A DNA stretch of 64,000 nucleotides from Pisaster brevispinus (GCA_023634235.1 JAMKCF010000165.1:38870-102869), one strand, 5' to 3'; positions 29,983-42,985 are shown, counted from the first letter of the stretch. Numbers and translations are program-made. The notes: a model not told the origin generated them from the sequence alone.

Positions 29983-31005
29983 GCTGGCCCGAGGTCATGC
30001 ATAATCCAAACGGCTCTTTTCAGAGCCAACACATTTCCCAAAGAGAGATTTAAACATGCGTGTCGTATTGACTTCCCCCGCCATCCCTCCACAGTTTTTA
30101 TCACATAAAATAACATAACATGATTTTATTACAAGAACATTATTTCATGGTGTTACAAGAACCTTAATTTATTAAGATATAACCTTAATTTATGATGAGT
30201 AGGTCCTTCCTGCCGTTTCTTTCCGCTTTTAAAGTTTATAATTTCATATAAAGAAGAAGATAATTATTCGAGTCCAAATCATCTTGAACAATGTTTTAAT
30301 AAGCTAGTTTATCATTTTTTGGCGTTTATAGGCACATGCATTGCTCATTTTAAACTTCTGTTCTTTTTTGGTATTTCCTTCTCTGATTATAGGCAGTTCA
30401 AAGGCCACGCTCGGCTTTCATAAGTTTCTGGATGCAACTGTGACATCGAGTTAAGTGAGGGTCAACACATCCAACTTGAAGGCGTACATACATTTTGGGT
30501 AGGTTGCACTTTACCTTTCCTTTTTTTTTTGGGGGGGGGGGGCCGCTGGTTGTCTTGATGCCATACTCTACTTCAACATCACGACAACATTAATTTACAC
30601 AATTTAAACAAAGAGAAACAAATTTAATCTAAATATATACACAAACAAACACACACCCAAAAAAACAACAACATGACGTTTGTTTGTCACTTTGGGTCAT
30701 TGATGTTTTTGCTGTTGTTGTTGTTGTCGTCGTCGTCGTCGTCGTCGTCCTTCTCCTTCTTTTCCGTGGGTGGGAACCACAGTAATTATCCCTCAATCGA
30801 CCAGCGTGCTGCCGCTGGTCGGCCCCGCCGAGGAGAATGCTCCGCTGACCCCGGACCCCCGGGCGCGTCCATGCGAGGAGAAACCTGATTGGTGCATTCA
30901 GGATCCCCCAGAACGCCATAAGTACCCTCCTGACAGTCCACGGTGTCATTCCCAAGAACTACAACGCTAAGCGTGTCTTTCAGTTTCTTGCTAAGTAAGT
31001 AATAA

Positions 31006-31389
<384 letters not shown>

Positions 31390-32327
31390 ATTCATATCTT
31401 GCTAGACTACTAAACCAAACGGCTCTTACGGAGCCACCACATTAATCCAAAGAGAGATTCTAAACTTGATTGCATTTGTAAGGCCCCGAAGTTAAATTAG
31501 AAATTATTCCTTATGATTCCTTTCTTTGGTTTCTTCACATGACTTTCTTTTCCATCCAGCTTTTCTTTTTAAAACATAAACAAGCGGGTTTATCACTTCA
31601 TTAAAAAAAGTCCTACAGAGAACAGAAAAACATTAAATTTTGTTGCTACTCGTTAAAAAACACCAAAAAACCAAGGTGAAAACAACGTCTGCGAAATATT
31701 AACGAACGAAATTGCTTAGCACACCCAACCCCATGCAACAACAAGGTGAAAAATATAATCTGGAGAGAGGCTCTATCCTCTTTTTATGTCTCGATCCATT
31801 AATCTTTGTATTTCCGCCTTTCTTTCCTAAACCCCGCTGTTTTGTTTTATTCAGTATTTTCCCCCTTCTCTAATTCCGCAAACCGCCCGTAGCGTGTGTG
31901 TGTGTACACACAGTACATCACACACATGTTGTTTCTATGTACAATTTTTATGCGTAATGAGCATCCCACAGCGAGTACTGTGTTGTGTTTTGCGTGTTTG
32001 CAATGTCCATTGTCTTAACGCGCGCGAAAACAAAAATAGACACGCGCGACAAACACTTCCCACCCAGGCAACACTGTACAACGTCAACATAAACTCAGAA
32101 TTCACATGTACTTGCGTATAGCATGCGTTAACACTTGGTTGTATTGCAGTTTTCGTGCAAGCGCTTGCTTTGTGTACAATCAGAGTTGCGGTATATTTTG
32201 CACCCCCAATGTTTCCCGTGTGTGGCGAGTTGGCAAAAAGTAACAGCGCCCTCTTGTGGCACCATGGCATCTCGTGTGACTCGTGTCATTGCGGAGGCTG
32301 CATTATTCTTGGGAAAACTTTGTGAGT

Positions 32328-32357
32328 ATCGCTTCTCGGCCTTTTGGCTAAGATCAT
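32328..32357 (+). pseudogene. U2: U2 snRNA, unit 6, 5' fragment (nt 1-30)
   Basis: U2 is intact to GATCAT, then the retroelement begins. The promoter upstream is unchanged, so this fragment should still be the start of a transcript that runs into the element. Confidence 0.95.
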
Positions 32358-32371
32358 ACGTGATCTTAGCC
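32346..32371. repeat. 11-bp perfect inverted repeat across the 5' junction of element A
   Basis: GGCTAAGATCA of U2 (32346-32356) is followed by TACG and then by its exact complement TGATCTTAGCC (32361-32371), which belongs to the inserted DNA. As RNA this is an 11-bp hairpin with a UACG loop (UNCG class). The inserted arm is thus an inverted copy of the adjoining U2 sequence. Confidence 0.95.
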
Positions 32372-32436
32372 CCGTACTTTTCGATAAAAGTTTCGAGAAA
32401 ATTTATCTACTTACCTGAATCGAGTAATACATCAAC

Positions 32437-33537
32437 ATGGCGGCCTCTAGAGGTTTAGACCGACCATACAGCTTTACCATATCGCTCACCGCCAAAACAA
32501 CACCCAATGGAATCTTCACGGAACTTGATAGCTTCCTCAACAAAGATGATGTACAATGCCTCCAGCACGTCCGGGACACACAGTGGTGCATCACCATGAA
32601 GACAAGTGCAGCCGCCGCCAAGATGAGAAACGCCAGAATGCAGATAGACAAAAAGCCGACCGAAATCACACCAGTCCAGCAAAGAATCACCTACGTCAAC
32701 GTCTTCAACGCCCCCCAAGAACTCGGTGACCAGCCAGTTTCGACAAAACTCTCACAATTTGGCACAATCAAAGAACAACGCCGTGGCTACTGGCAGTCTC
32801 ACCAAGAATGGGAAAATGGAATCCGACACTTCCAAATGGTACTCCGTGAACCGATTCCATCGTTCATCACTGTCGGAGCCTTCAAACTCCATGTAAAATA
32901 CGCTGGCCAAGTACCAACCTGCCGAATATGCGGCGCCGAAGGCCACATGGGCAATGCCTGCCCCAACGAGTTATGCTTCAACTGCAAAGAACGGGGGCAT
33001 AACGGGAGACACTGCCGCCTGCCACCCCTGTGCACCATTTGCCGCTCACAGGAACACCTCTACAGGGATTGCCCCAGCAACCACAAAAACATGGCAAGAC
33101 GGGCAACCATGACCCACCCACCACCACCAGAAGACAGACCATCAACCTCTAACGCGACACCACAGGCCAACACCGTTCCAGAACCGAAACTACCCCAGCT
33201 CTCCGACTCAACCACCGACAACATGGAAACAAGCTCAACAACCCAGACATCCGACAGCAACGACGACTCCCTACCAAGACAACCCGACCTAAAACAATCT
33301 TCACGGGAAAGAACAAAGAACTGGGCCGATGCCTGCGACCCAAACCAACCAACCGAAACAACAGTATCTACGGCCGGCAGCGACTCCGGAGACTCCACAA
33401 TCTCTAACATTTCCACGGCCTCAGCCAAAAGAGGACTCTCCCCATCGGACGAATCAGAACCCAACTGGACACTATCAAAGACAGAGAGAAAGAAAAAGAA
33501 AGGAAAGAGAACCAAGCAGAAACCGACACCCAACTAA
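32437..33537 (+). CDS. Element A ORF1: CCHC zinc-knuckle nucleic-acid-binding protein
   Basis: 366-residue Gag-like protein expected to coat the element RNA in the ribonucleoprotein. A folded N-terminal part, probably an RNA-recognition-like fold (about residues 1-155), is followed by three CCHC knuckles at about 162-212: CRICGAEGHMGNAC, CFNCKERGHNGRHC and CTICRSQEHLYRDC. A long Ser/Thr/Pro/Asn-rich, probably disordered segment follows (about 225-345), and the C-terminus is lysine-rich (KTERKKKKGKRTKQK), a likely nuclear localisation signal. The ATG at 32437 follows ATCAAC. The stop lies 10 bp before the proposed ORF2 start, and the ORF2 frame is already open from 33329, so ORF2 could be reached by termination-reinitiation or frameshift. 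Confidence 0.85.
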   Translation: MAASRGLDRPYSFTISLTAKTTPNGIFTELDSFLNKDDVQCLQHVRDTQWCITMKTSAAAAKMRNARMQIDKKPTEITPVQQRITYVNVFNAPQELGDQPVSTKLSQFGTIKEQRRGYWQSHQEWENGIRHFQMVLREPIPSFITVGAFKLHVKYAGQVPTCRICGAEGHMGNACPNELCFNCKERGHNGRHCRLPPLCTICRSQEHLYRDCPSNHKNMARRATMTHPPPPEDRPSTSNATPQANTVPEPKLPQLSDSTTDNMETSSTTQTSDSNDDSLPRQPDLKQSSRERTKNWADACDPNQPTETTVSTAGSDSGDSTISNISTASAKRGLSPSDESEPNWTLSKTERKKKKGKRTKQKPTPN

Positions 33538-33547
33538 ACTGAACTCA

Positions 33548-36500
33548 ATGGTAACTAAACCAAACGAACTGAACAGTATACACAGCCATAAGCTGAAACT
33601 AATGTGCATTACTACATTGTTTATTCCATTATCTATTCTAATGTGTAGTGTAAATATATGTACTTTAAATGTTAACGGTTTGAGAAATCAGGTGAAACGC
33701 CGTCAGATTTTCAATTCCTGTAACAGTCAGAGTATCGATGTCTTACTGTTGCAGGAAACCCACGCTGCTGGCTTCATGGAGGCCAGGGCGTGGGCCAGAG
33801 AATTTGACGGCAGGGGATATTGGTCTTTCGGGACTAATACAAGTCGAGGGGTCGCCATTTTGTTTTCCAATCGTAAAAAATGGGACCTCACTGATGAATT
33901 GCGAGACAACAACGGCAGAATTATTTCAATCACTGCACGCATTCAAAACACCACAGCCAAAATTCGCATTACCAACATGTACGCACCCAACGACCCTGGC
34001 CAAAGGCAGCTACTGATCAGCGATCAGTTACAGCGCCATTGTCAGGGTCCGCGGAGAAAGCTACTGGGAGGGGATTTCAATTGTATCACAGATTTAGACT
34101 TAGATTCAATGGGGCATTCTACACAAAGCACACGGGGGGACAAAGAAATTCAAGTCATTAGCAAACACCACAACCTAGTAGATAGCTGGCGTGAGGATCA
34201 CCCACGTCAGCGTACATACACATGGCATGACAAATCGCACACAAAAGGCACAAGAATAGACAAAATATACATGTCTCGGGATTTATCGGTGGGGGCAAAA
34301 ACAGAGATTGTTGCTTTCCCCTGGTCCGACCATGATATGGTACTCTCCAAAGTGCAATTCCCCGAAAAAATCATCCAAAAAGGCCAATGGCAAATCAACA
34401 ATAGCCTAATCACGAATGAACTTTTCGTCAACCTAATCAAAAACCGGTGGAAAAACAACCCCAAACGCCCAGGCGAGAGTACCATTGACTGGTGGGAACG
34501 GGGGAAATCCGACCTTAAGAGGGCAACAATCCGCTTCTCTGTCGATTTAAACCGGCGGCGAAACTCTGAACATAAGAAATTACTGACCGAAATCAACGTT
34601 CTCCAGAGGGAGGTAAACTCCGGGGACAAGGCATGTGTTAAAGAACTAAACGAAAAAGAAAACAAACTGAAAGAAATCGAAAAGATTAACAACGAAAAAA
34701 GAACCTTCAAAAGTGACAAATTTAAGATTCCCGGGGAATTTCAGAGTAACCCACCCCGGGAATCAAATACACACGAAGAGAAACACATGCCAAGTCTCCG
34801 GGGTAAGGACGGCCGTGATATAACGGACCCCATTGAAATGGCCGGTGAATGCCGGCGATTCTATGGGGACCTGTACACGGCCGTTCCGGTCGACCAGACC
34901 GAGACCGACCTCCTCCTGGATACCGTGGATAAGTCACTGGACCCCGGGGACGTCTCACTGCTCGAGGGTCCGGTGACTTTAGACGAGGTCAAACGGGCAT
35001 TGTTCGATATGGAGGCGGGCAAGTCACCCGGTTCGGATGGCTTGTCCGCCGAGTTCTATAAGGCATTCTTCAGTGATATGGGTCAAGACATTTGCGATAT
35101 GCTAAACGAAGTTTTTAATAGAGAGAAATTAACAGAAAGCCAAAGGCAGGGGCTCATCACGCTGATCTACAAAAACCGTGGTCAGCGTGATGAGCTTACA
35201 AACTGGAGGCCCATATCACTGTTGAATGTCGATTACAAGATTTTGACCAAAGTTCTCGCCAACCGAGTAAGGAAAGTCCTTCCCAATATCATCCATCTGG
35301 ATCAGACTTGCTCGGTGGCGGGACGATCCATATCGGACAATGCCCACTTGCTTAGAAATGTTCAGAGTTTCGTTGACCAAAAAGACCTAGGCGCGGTTTT
35401 TGTATCGCTGGATCAACAGAAAGCCTTTGACAGGGTCAGTTGGGAATATCTTCGTTGCGTACTTGGGAAGTTCGGCTTCGGCCCAAACTTCCAGAAATGG
35501 GTTAAAATCATATACACAGAGATCACCAGTTCAGTGAAATGTAATGGGCTCGTGTCTGACACGTTCTCGCTAGGCCGAGGGGTTAGACAGGGATGCCCCC
35601 TGTCCGCCTTACTGTACATCATCGCCCTCGAGCCCCTCGGGTGTGCGATACGTTCAGACACGAGCATAAAAGGGATTAAATTGCCTGGTGGGGCCGAGGC
35701 GAAAATCTCAATGTACGCAGACGACACCACACTGATCCTGTCAGACGATAAGTCAATAGAAAAGAGTTTTCAGTTGATCCAGAGGTACGAACGTGCGTCG
35801 GGGTCAAAATTAAATCGACAGAAATCCCATGGGGTATACCTAGGGAAATGGAAAGGTAAAACCAGCGGCCCGGTTGACATAGACTGGACGCATAGCGTCA
35901 AGATAGTAGGTATTTACTTTGGCTACGGGGACCTTCCCGGAAAACTGTGGAAAGAAATAATCGGAAAAATAAAAACAACAATCCAAGAATGGAATAAAAC
36001 AAAATTAACAATGAAAGGGAGGGTAACCGTAGCCAACCAATACCTGCTATCAAAAATATGGTACGCTGCTGAAATTGTGCCCCCCCGAAAAGAACACATC
36101 GCTAAAATCAATAGCCACATTTTCAATTTCGTGTGGGGGCACAAAACAGAATATGTCAGCCGGGACACCATGTTCCTCCCCCCGTCCAAGGGGGGCCTAG
36201 GTATACTCCACATGGAAAGCAAGATGGCGGCCATACATTGTCTACACATCGGTGACATGATCTCCGACAAAGAAGCAAAGTGGATCTCCTTGGCAGTGTA
36301 CTGGTGCGGTCACTCAGTACGATCAGTAGCGCCAGCGCTGCCAAGGAGAAACGCACCAAACAGTTTCGAAAGACCACATTTTTACAAACAAGTAATGGAC
36401 CATTTCAGGAAACACGGAGATCATGTTGCCGATTGGGCAAAGTTAAAATTAAAAACAACTTTGCCCACAATACTCGAGTCCCGAGAGACCATCCCCAAAA

Positions 36501-36988
36501 TACAAAGGGACAACCCAGGTAAAAGCTGGGCCACCATTTGGCCACGCACGCTGTGCAAGCAGTTAACAAACGAACAGATCATGCTCAATTTCAAAGCAGT
36601 GCACGGCGTGCTGCCCACCGGCCACCGCCTCCGTAAACAAAGCAGAGACACTGGGCGGTGTCCCCACTGCACTCGGATAGAGACAGTACAACATCTATTC
36701 ACCGAGTGCAGTGTGGTGAAGCCGGCGGGCAAATGGCTCAGCGATTACCTGGGTAAACTTAACAACAAACCAAATTCCCCCGACGTGGACACCTTGGTTT
36801 ACTCCCTTTTCGAACCACCAAAATCAAAGAAAATCGAACTCGAAATGGTGCGAGCCCTGAGCAGGTTCAGGATGGTGGTGTGGCTAGCCCGAAACAAAAC
36901 AAAATACGAAAACAAGCTGGCCACACCAACTGCTATCCTGGGCCAGCTCAGGAAAAGCCTTGGTGTCCAGGTCGGGGACCCGACCTGA
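33548..36988 (+). CDS. Element A ORF2: AP endonuclease-reverse transcriptase
   Basis: 1146 residues from the ATG at 33548. The frame is open upstream to 33329 but that stretch overlaps ORF1. The N-terminal APE domain has its catalytic motifs intact: LNVNGLRN (about 40-47), LLQETH (67-72), YAPND, GGDFN, TRIDKIY and the terminal SDHD (260-263). This domain would nick U2. The reverse transcriptase follows (about 560-830) with WRPISLLNVDYKI, SLDQQKAFDRV, GRGVRQGCPLS and the catalytic YADDTT (723-728). Near the C-terminus CPHCTRIETVQHLFTEC (about 1038-1054) is the zf-RVT-like zinc-binding motif. No RNase H domain is apparent. The product would carry out target-primed reverse transcription at the nicked site. 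No frameshift or stop is seen. Confidence 0.93.
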   Translation: MVTKPNELNSIHSHKLKLMCITTLFIPLSILMCSVNICTLNVNGLRNQVKRRQIFNSCNSQSIDVLLLQETHAAGFMEARAWAREFDGRGYWSFGTNTSRGVAILFSNRKKWDLTDELRDNNGRIISITARIQNTTAKIRITNMYAPNDPGQRQLLISDQLQRHCQGPRRKLLGGDFNCITDLDLDSMGHSTQSTRGDKEIQVISKHHNLVDSWREDHPRQRTYTWHDKSHTKGTRIDKIYMSRDLSVGAKTEIVAFPWSDHDMVLSKVQFPEKIIQKGQWQINNSLITNELFVNLIKNRWKNNPKRPGESTIDWWERGKSDLKRATIRFSVDLNRRRNSEHKKLLTEINVLQREVNSGDKACVKELNEKENKLKEIEKINNEKRTFKSDKFKIPGEFQSNPPRESNTHEEKHMPSLRGKDGRDITDPIEMAGECRRFYGDLYTAVPVDQTETDLLLDTVDKSLDPGDVSLLEGPVTLDEVKRALFDMEAGKSPGSDGLSAEFYKAFFSDMGQDICDMLNEVFNREKLTESQRQGLITLIYKNRGQRDELTNWRPISLLNVDYKILTKVLANRVRKVLPNIIHLDQTCSVAGRSISDNAHLLRNVQSFVDQKDLGAVFVSLDQQKAFDRVSWEYLRCVLGKFGFGPNFQKWVKIIYTEITSSVKCNGLVSDTFSLGRGVRQGCPLSALLYIIALEPLGCAIRSDTSIKGIKLPGGAEAKISMYADDTTLILSDDKSIEKSFQLIQRYERASGSKLNRQKSHGVYLGKWKGKTSGPVDIDWTHSVKIVGIYFGYGDLPGKLWKEIIGKIKTTIQEWNKTKLTMKGRVTVANQYLLSKIWYAAEIVPPRKEHIAKINSHIFNFVWGHKTEYVSRDTMFLPPSKGGLGILHMESKMAAIHCLHIGDMISDKEAKWISLAVYWCGHSVRSVAPALPRRNAPNSFERPHFYKQVMDHFRKHGDHVADWAKLKLKTTLPTILESRETIPKIQRDNPGKSWATIWPRTLCKQLTNEQIMLNFKAVHGVLPTGHRLRKQSRDTGRCPHCTRIETVQHLFTECSVVKPAGKWLSDYLGKLNNKPNSPDVDTLVYSLFEPPKSKKIELEMVRALSRFRMVVWLARNKTKYENKLATPTAILGQLRKSLGVQVGDPT

Positions 36989-37406
36989 TTTCTCAGACCA
37001 ACACTTTCCATATTGTCAGCCTATTTTCTTTGTGAAGTTAGGATTATTTTGATTCCTTGACAATCCCTTTGAAGGTTTTTCCGTTCAATTTAGAAGTGTT
37101 TTTTCCAGTAGTGACTGCACCTTTCCTGGTGGCAGATTAAGTAATTGGTAACGGGTATTTCGATACATTACAGTATTGTTTCTCCGTTTGAAAAAAATAT
37201 TTGCTGTTTAAATCAGTTTCCCAGTGCTCACTAGTGTTGCAGACCGACGTTTTGATAACGTTTTTCATCAGCGTATAAACAGTCATATGTTCAACGTTAG
37301 TCCCATCTGATGGGTTATCGTTTATTAAAGTTTATTTTTTAATTGTACATATTGCATAAACTGTATGTTAATGGGTTATTGGAAAAAATAAACCATTTTT
37401 GAAACC
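36989..37406 (+). other. Element A 3' UTR
   Basis: AT-rich, 418 bp, no ORF. AATAAA appears at 37387-37392, 14 bp before the 3' junction, and the element ends TTTTTGAAACC. No simple tandem tail is present. No clear relation to the element B 3' UTR is visible. Confidence 0.75.
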
Positions 37407-37560
37407 GTATCTGTTCTTTTCAGAATAATATCTGAAATGCTGCTCATCGAGCAGCAAGTATATTAATCTGATTTTTGGATGATCGGCCATGGAAGAGGGG
37501 CTTGCCCCGTCCTGGCCACGGGTTGGCCCGGTTTTGCACTACTGCCGGGATCGGCCCACA
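37407..37560 (+). pseudogene. U2: U2 snRNA, unit 6, 3' fragment (nt 36-189)
   Basis: U2 resumes at GTATCTGTTC and runs normally to stem-loop IV and the H4 promoter. It has no promoter of its own. Confidence 0.95.
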
Positions 37561-37700
37561 CTCCCCTCTTGGGGAAATCAATAAAAAAAAAAGTCAGGTT
37601 TGATTTTCAACTTTTGTTTTGCTGAGATTGTCTTGAGTTTGTTTTGTTTGTCAACAAATCATGGATGGTTTCGACGCCCACGTCCGCAACGCTTGCCTAA

Positions 37701-38102
<402 letters not shown>

Positions 38103-38928
38103 GCAGTAACCCTGCTAAGAATCCCACATTGAAAACAACGGCTCTTTTCAGAGCCACCACAAGTTCAAAAAAGAGATAAACAACTTGTCTATTCGTTTCC
38201 TACACTCCTATCTTCCTTTTGTTGTCCTATATTTCTGTTTAAATTACGTTTAAATACAAAGTACATAAAGTCTAAAACACTATTGGGGCACTCACTGTCC
38301 ATAAGTAACATCGTTTAAACAAAATTAAAACCACCGACACCCACCATTCTTAATGTTAGACGTCATGGCGATACTCCCGAAACTGTTTCTTGTTATGGCA
38401 AAGGAAACTCAACCGTCCGTGGGGGAGTCTTTTCCCTTTTCCAAAATGGAGGTGGAATTCTATTGATACTGTTTTTATAAGTTGTTTGTTGGTCCCCCAC
38501 GTAATGTTTGGGGTATTATTCAATGAAGTTGTTTGTTGAGGGTTGAAATCTGTTTACAAGTCCTTTCTTGCGCTTTTAATTTGTGTTTGTTTTGTTTTTG
38601 TTGTATTTTTCCCTCCCTCCCCTCTTTTCTTTTCGTCTTCAACAAATTACTTCTCAGACAATAATGAGCTGCCAACCGTATTCCGTTAAGCATAATTATT
38701 TTCTACGATTACTTAGTTTTTCCTATGCTTAAGCAGCTACCTCCATTGTGTCAGCTTTGGCCCCGATGATGACCACTCAAGCGGTTCTGGCGGGATTTGC
38801 CCTGAATGGCCATGAGCAAATCCAATTGCGTCCCCGCCTTTGTCAGGGGCGATCCTTCAACGGGCATCCCAATCCTTTAAGAGGAGCTGCTATGCTGGCG
38901 ACTTGGACCACAACTTTGAAAACAGTAA

Positions 38929-39348
<420 letters not shown>

Positions 39349-40196
39349 GAAACTCGTTTCTACTAAACAAAACGGCTCTTTTCAGAGCCACCACTTCTTT
39401 AAAGAGATTTTGTAATCATGCCCTGTGTTATCGTTCTCCGTTTTATTTCCTTCAAACTTACAAAAATTGATTTTAACTAGATCCCCTTATTACATAAGTT
39501 AGCTTCCTCAACAAGTATAACAGAAAACATGTTTCCAATGTTGAATGTGGCCCCTTTCTGGCATGACTTCAATAGCCTGCTCTATAATTGCAGATTCACA
39601 GATTATAACTGTAAACTGTTACATTACATCGTTTTTTTTCCTCTTTTTTCTTCTCTTCTTTTCTTTTCAGTGGGTGACTATCACCCCACGCACTCACTAG
39701 CTCGCCCGCTCGTCCATTATTTTATTCACTTCCATTCATTGTCTGTTAAAAATTGATACATTTTTGTATCCACCCATTTCTTTGGGATTGGCGCTCTATG
39801 TTTTTGTGCATATTTCTTCTTCTTGGGAAATAATCGGTACACTAAAATTAGTATGAATGTAATTTGGTTGGTTTGAACTGGACCAAAGTGAGGTTCTATT
39901 TCGTTTATATTAAAAGTAATAGTAACTGTTTGTTTTCAATGGTTGCCTGCCCAATTCAAACACCCATTTCGGGAAGGGGAAGTTTTGGACCCCCCCCCCC
40001 CCCATACTGGTTGTACAATATTAGAAAATCACCAGACCGCTTCACTGCCCACAGGGTGAGGCGCGAATTGTAACAATGGCCACTGGACACCGGATCCTCC
40101 AGGCGCAGTATAAAGCTAAACGTTCTCCGTTGTACGGGCCATCAGTCTGATTTTGTCTATCAATTCAGTACGCTTCAAATAAACACTCTAGTCACC

Positions 40197-40565
40197 ATGC
40201 CTCCTAAAGCAAGTGGAAAGGGACAGAAGAAAGCCGGTAACACCAAGGGTCCACTCCGGACAGACAAGAAGAGGCGACGTCGCCGCAAGGAGAGCTACGG
40301 AATTTACATCTACAAGGTCATGAAGCAGGTCCATCCCGACACGGGAATTTCGAGCAAGGCGATGTCCATCATGAACAGCTTCGTAAACGATATCTTCGAG
40401 CGCATTGCCGCCGAGTCTTCTCGATTGGCACACTACAACAAGAAATCAACCATCACCAGCCGAGAGGTCCAGACTGCAGTTCGACTCCTTCTCCCCGGTG
40501 AGCTGGCCAAGCACGCTGTCAGTGAGGGCACCAAGGCGGTCACCAAGTACACAACTTCAAAATAA
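40197..40565 (+). CDS. H2B: Histone H2B, unit 7
   Basis: 122-residue form; stem-loop 40595-40610. Confidence 0.99.
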   Translation: MPPKASGKGQKKAGNTKGPLRTDKKRRRRRKESYGIYIYKVMKQVHPDTGISSKAMSIMNSFVNDIFERIAAESSRLAHYNKKSTITSREVQTAVRLLLPGELAKHAVSEGTKAVTKYTTSK

Positions 40566-40744
40566 GCTGGCCCGAGGTCATGCATAATCCAAACGGCTCT
40601 TTTCAGAGCCAACACATTTCCCAAAGAGAGATTTAAACATGCGTGTCGTATTGACTTCCCCCGCCATCCCTCCACAGTTTTTATCACATAAAATAACATA
40701 ACATGATTTTATTACAAGAACATTATTTCATGGTGTTACAAGAA

Positions 40745-40786
40745 CCTTAATTTATTAAGATATAACCTTAATTTATTAAGATATAA
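40745..40786. repeat. 21-bp tandem duplication in the unit 7 H2B-H2A spacer
   Basis: The block starting CCTTAATTTATTAAGATATAA occurs twice in a row here and once in the other units. It is a private slippage duplication that marks unit 7. Confidence 0.9.
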
Positions 40787-41606
40787 CCTTAATTTATGAT
40801 GAGTAGGTCCTTCCTGCCGTTTCTTTCCGCTTTTAAAGTTTATAATTTCATATAAAGAAGAAGATAATTATTCGAGTCCAAATCATCTTGAACAATGTTT
40901 TAATAAGCTAGTTTATCATTTTTTGGCGTTTATAGGCACATGCATTGCTCATTTTAAACTTCTGTTCTTTTTTGGTATTTCCTTCTCTGATTATAGGCAG
41001 TTCAAAGGCCACGCTCGGCTTTCATAAGTTTCTGGATGCAACTGTGACATCGAGTTAAGTGAGGGTCAACACATCCAACTTGAAGGCGTACATACATTTT
41101 GGGTAGGTTGCACTTTACCTTTCCTTTTTTTGGGGGGGGGGGGCCGCTGGTTGTCTTGATGCCATACTCTACTTCAACATCACGACAACATTAATTTACA
41201 CAATTTAAACAAAGAGAAACAAATTTAATCTAAATATATACACAAACAAACACACACCCAAAAAAACAACAACATGACGTTTGTTTGTCACTTTGGGTCA
41301 TTGATGTTTTTGCTGTTGTTGTTGTTGTCGTCGTCGTCGTCGTCGTCGTCCTTCTCCTTCTTTTCCGTGGGTGGGAACCACAGTAATTATCCCTCAATCG
41401 ACCAGCGTGCTGCCGCTGGTCGGCCCCGCCGAGGAGAATGCTCCGCTGACCCCGGACCCCCGGGCGCGTCCATGCGAGGAGAAACCTGATTGGTGCATTC
41501 AGGATCCCCCAGAACGCCATAAGTACCCTCCTGACAGTCCACGGTGTCATTCCCAAGAACTACAACGCTAAGCGTGTCTTTCAGTTTCTTGCTAAGTAAG
41601 TAATAA

Positions 41607-41990
<384 letters not shown>

Positions 41991-42928
41991 ATTCATATCT
42001 TGCTAGACTACTAAACCAAACGGCTCTTACGGAGCCACCACATTAATCCAAAGAGAGATTCTAAACTTGATTGCATTTGTAAGGCCCCGAAGTTAAATTA
42101 GAAATTATTCCTTATGATTCCTTTCTTTGGTTTCTTCACATGACTTTCTTTTCCATCCAGCTTTTCTTTTTAAAACATAAACAAGCGGGTTTATCACTTC
42201 ATTAAAAAAAGTCCTACAGAGAACAGAAAAACATTAAATTTTGTTGCTACTCGTTAAAAAACACCAAAAAACCAAGGTGAAAACAACGTCTGCGAAATAT
42301 TAACGAACGAAATTGCTTAGCACACCCAACCCCATGCAACAACAAGGTGAAAAATATAATCTGGAGAGAGGCTCTATCCTCTTTTTATGTCTCGATCCAT
42401 TAATCTTTGTATTTCCGCCTTTCTTTCCTAAACCCCGCTGTTTTGTTTTATTCAGTATTTTCCCCCTTCTCTAATTCCGCAAACCGCCCGTAGCGTGTGT
42501 GTGTGTACACACAGTACATCACACACATGTTGTTTCTATGTACAATTTTTATGCGTAATGAGCATCCCACAGCGAGTACTGTGTTGTGTTTTGCGTGTTT
42601 GCAATGTCCATTGTCTTAACGCGCGCGAAAACAAAAATAGACACGCGCGACAAACACTTCCCACCCAGGCAACACTGTACAACGTCAACATAAACTCAGA
42701 ATTCACATGTACTTGCGTATAGCATGCGTTAACACTTGGTTGTATTGCAGTTTTCGTGCAAGCGCTTGCTTTGTGTACAATCAGAGTTGCGGTATATTTT
42801 GCACCCCCAATGTTTCCCGTGTGTGGCGAGTTGGCAAAAAGTAACAGCGCCCTCTTGTGGCACCATGGCATCTCGTGTGACTCGTGTCATTGCGGAGGCT
42901 GCATTATTCTTGGGAAAACTTTGTGAGT

Positions 42929-42962
42929 ATCGCTTCTCGGCCTTTTGGCTAAGATCATGTGT
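42929..42962 (+). pseudogene. U2: U2 snRNA, unit 7, 5' fragment (nt 1-34)
   Basis: U2 is intact through GATCATGTGT and then joins element B. The normal U2 promoter lies upstream. Confidence 0.95.
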
Positions 42963-42985
42963 GGTGTATGCTAACATCTTGTGGA

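Larger units (their letters stand above)
32358..37406 (+). mobile_element. Element A: U2-inserted APE-type non-LTR retrotransposon (Keshi-like), 5.0 kb
   Basis: A 5,049-bp insertion in U2, in sense orientation. It has a 79-bp 5' leader (32358-32436), ORF1 (32437-33537), ORF2 (33548-36988) and a 418-bp 3' UTR ending AATAAACCATTTTTGAAACC with no poly(A) tail. U2 resumes at nt 36 (37407). Nt 31-35 (GTGTA) are missing, so there is a small target deletion and no target-site duplication. Domain order (CCHC ORF1; APE-RT-zinc finger ORF2), strict target choice and the absence of a poly(A) tail fit the Tx1/L1-lineage family described for U2 genes (Keshi). The other known U2-targeting group, Utopia, has a restriction-like endonuclease and no APE. 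Clade placement is by motif inspection only. Both ORFs are open, so this is a recent and possibly competent copy. Confidence 0.9.

Noticed and set aside
32408..32420. ACTTACCTG in the element A leader, identical to the 5' end of U1 snRNA
   Set aside because: Nine bases are too few; no further U1 similarity follows, so it is probably chance.
32358..37406. Element A as a Utopia or R2-type element
   Set aside because: Those encode a C-terminal restriction-like endonuclease; this ORF2 has an N-terminal AP endonuclease with SDHD and no visible restriction-like motif.
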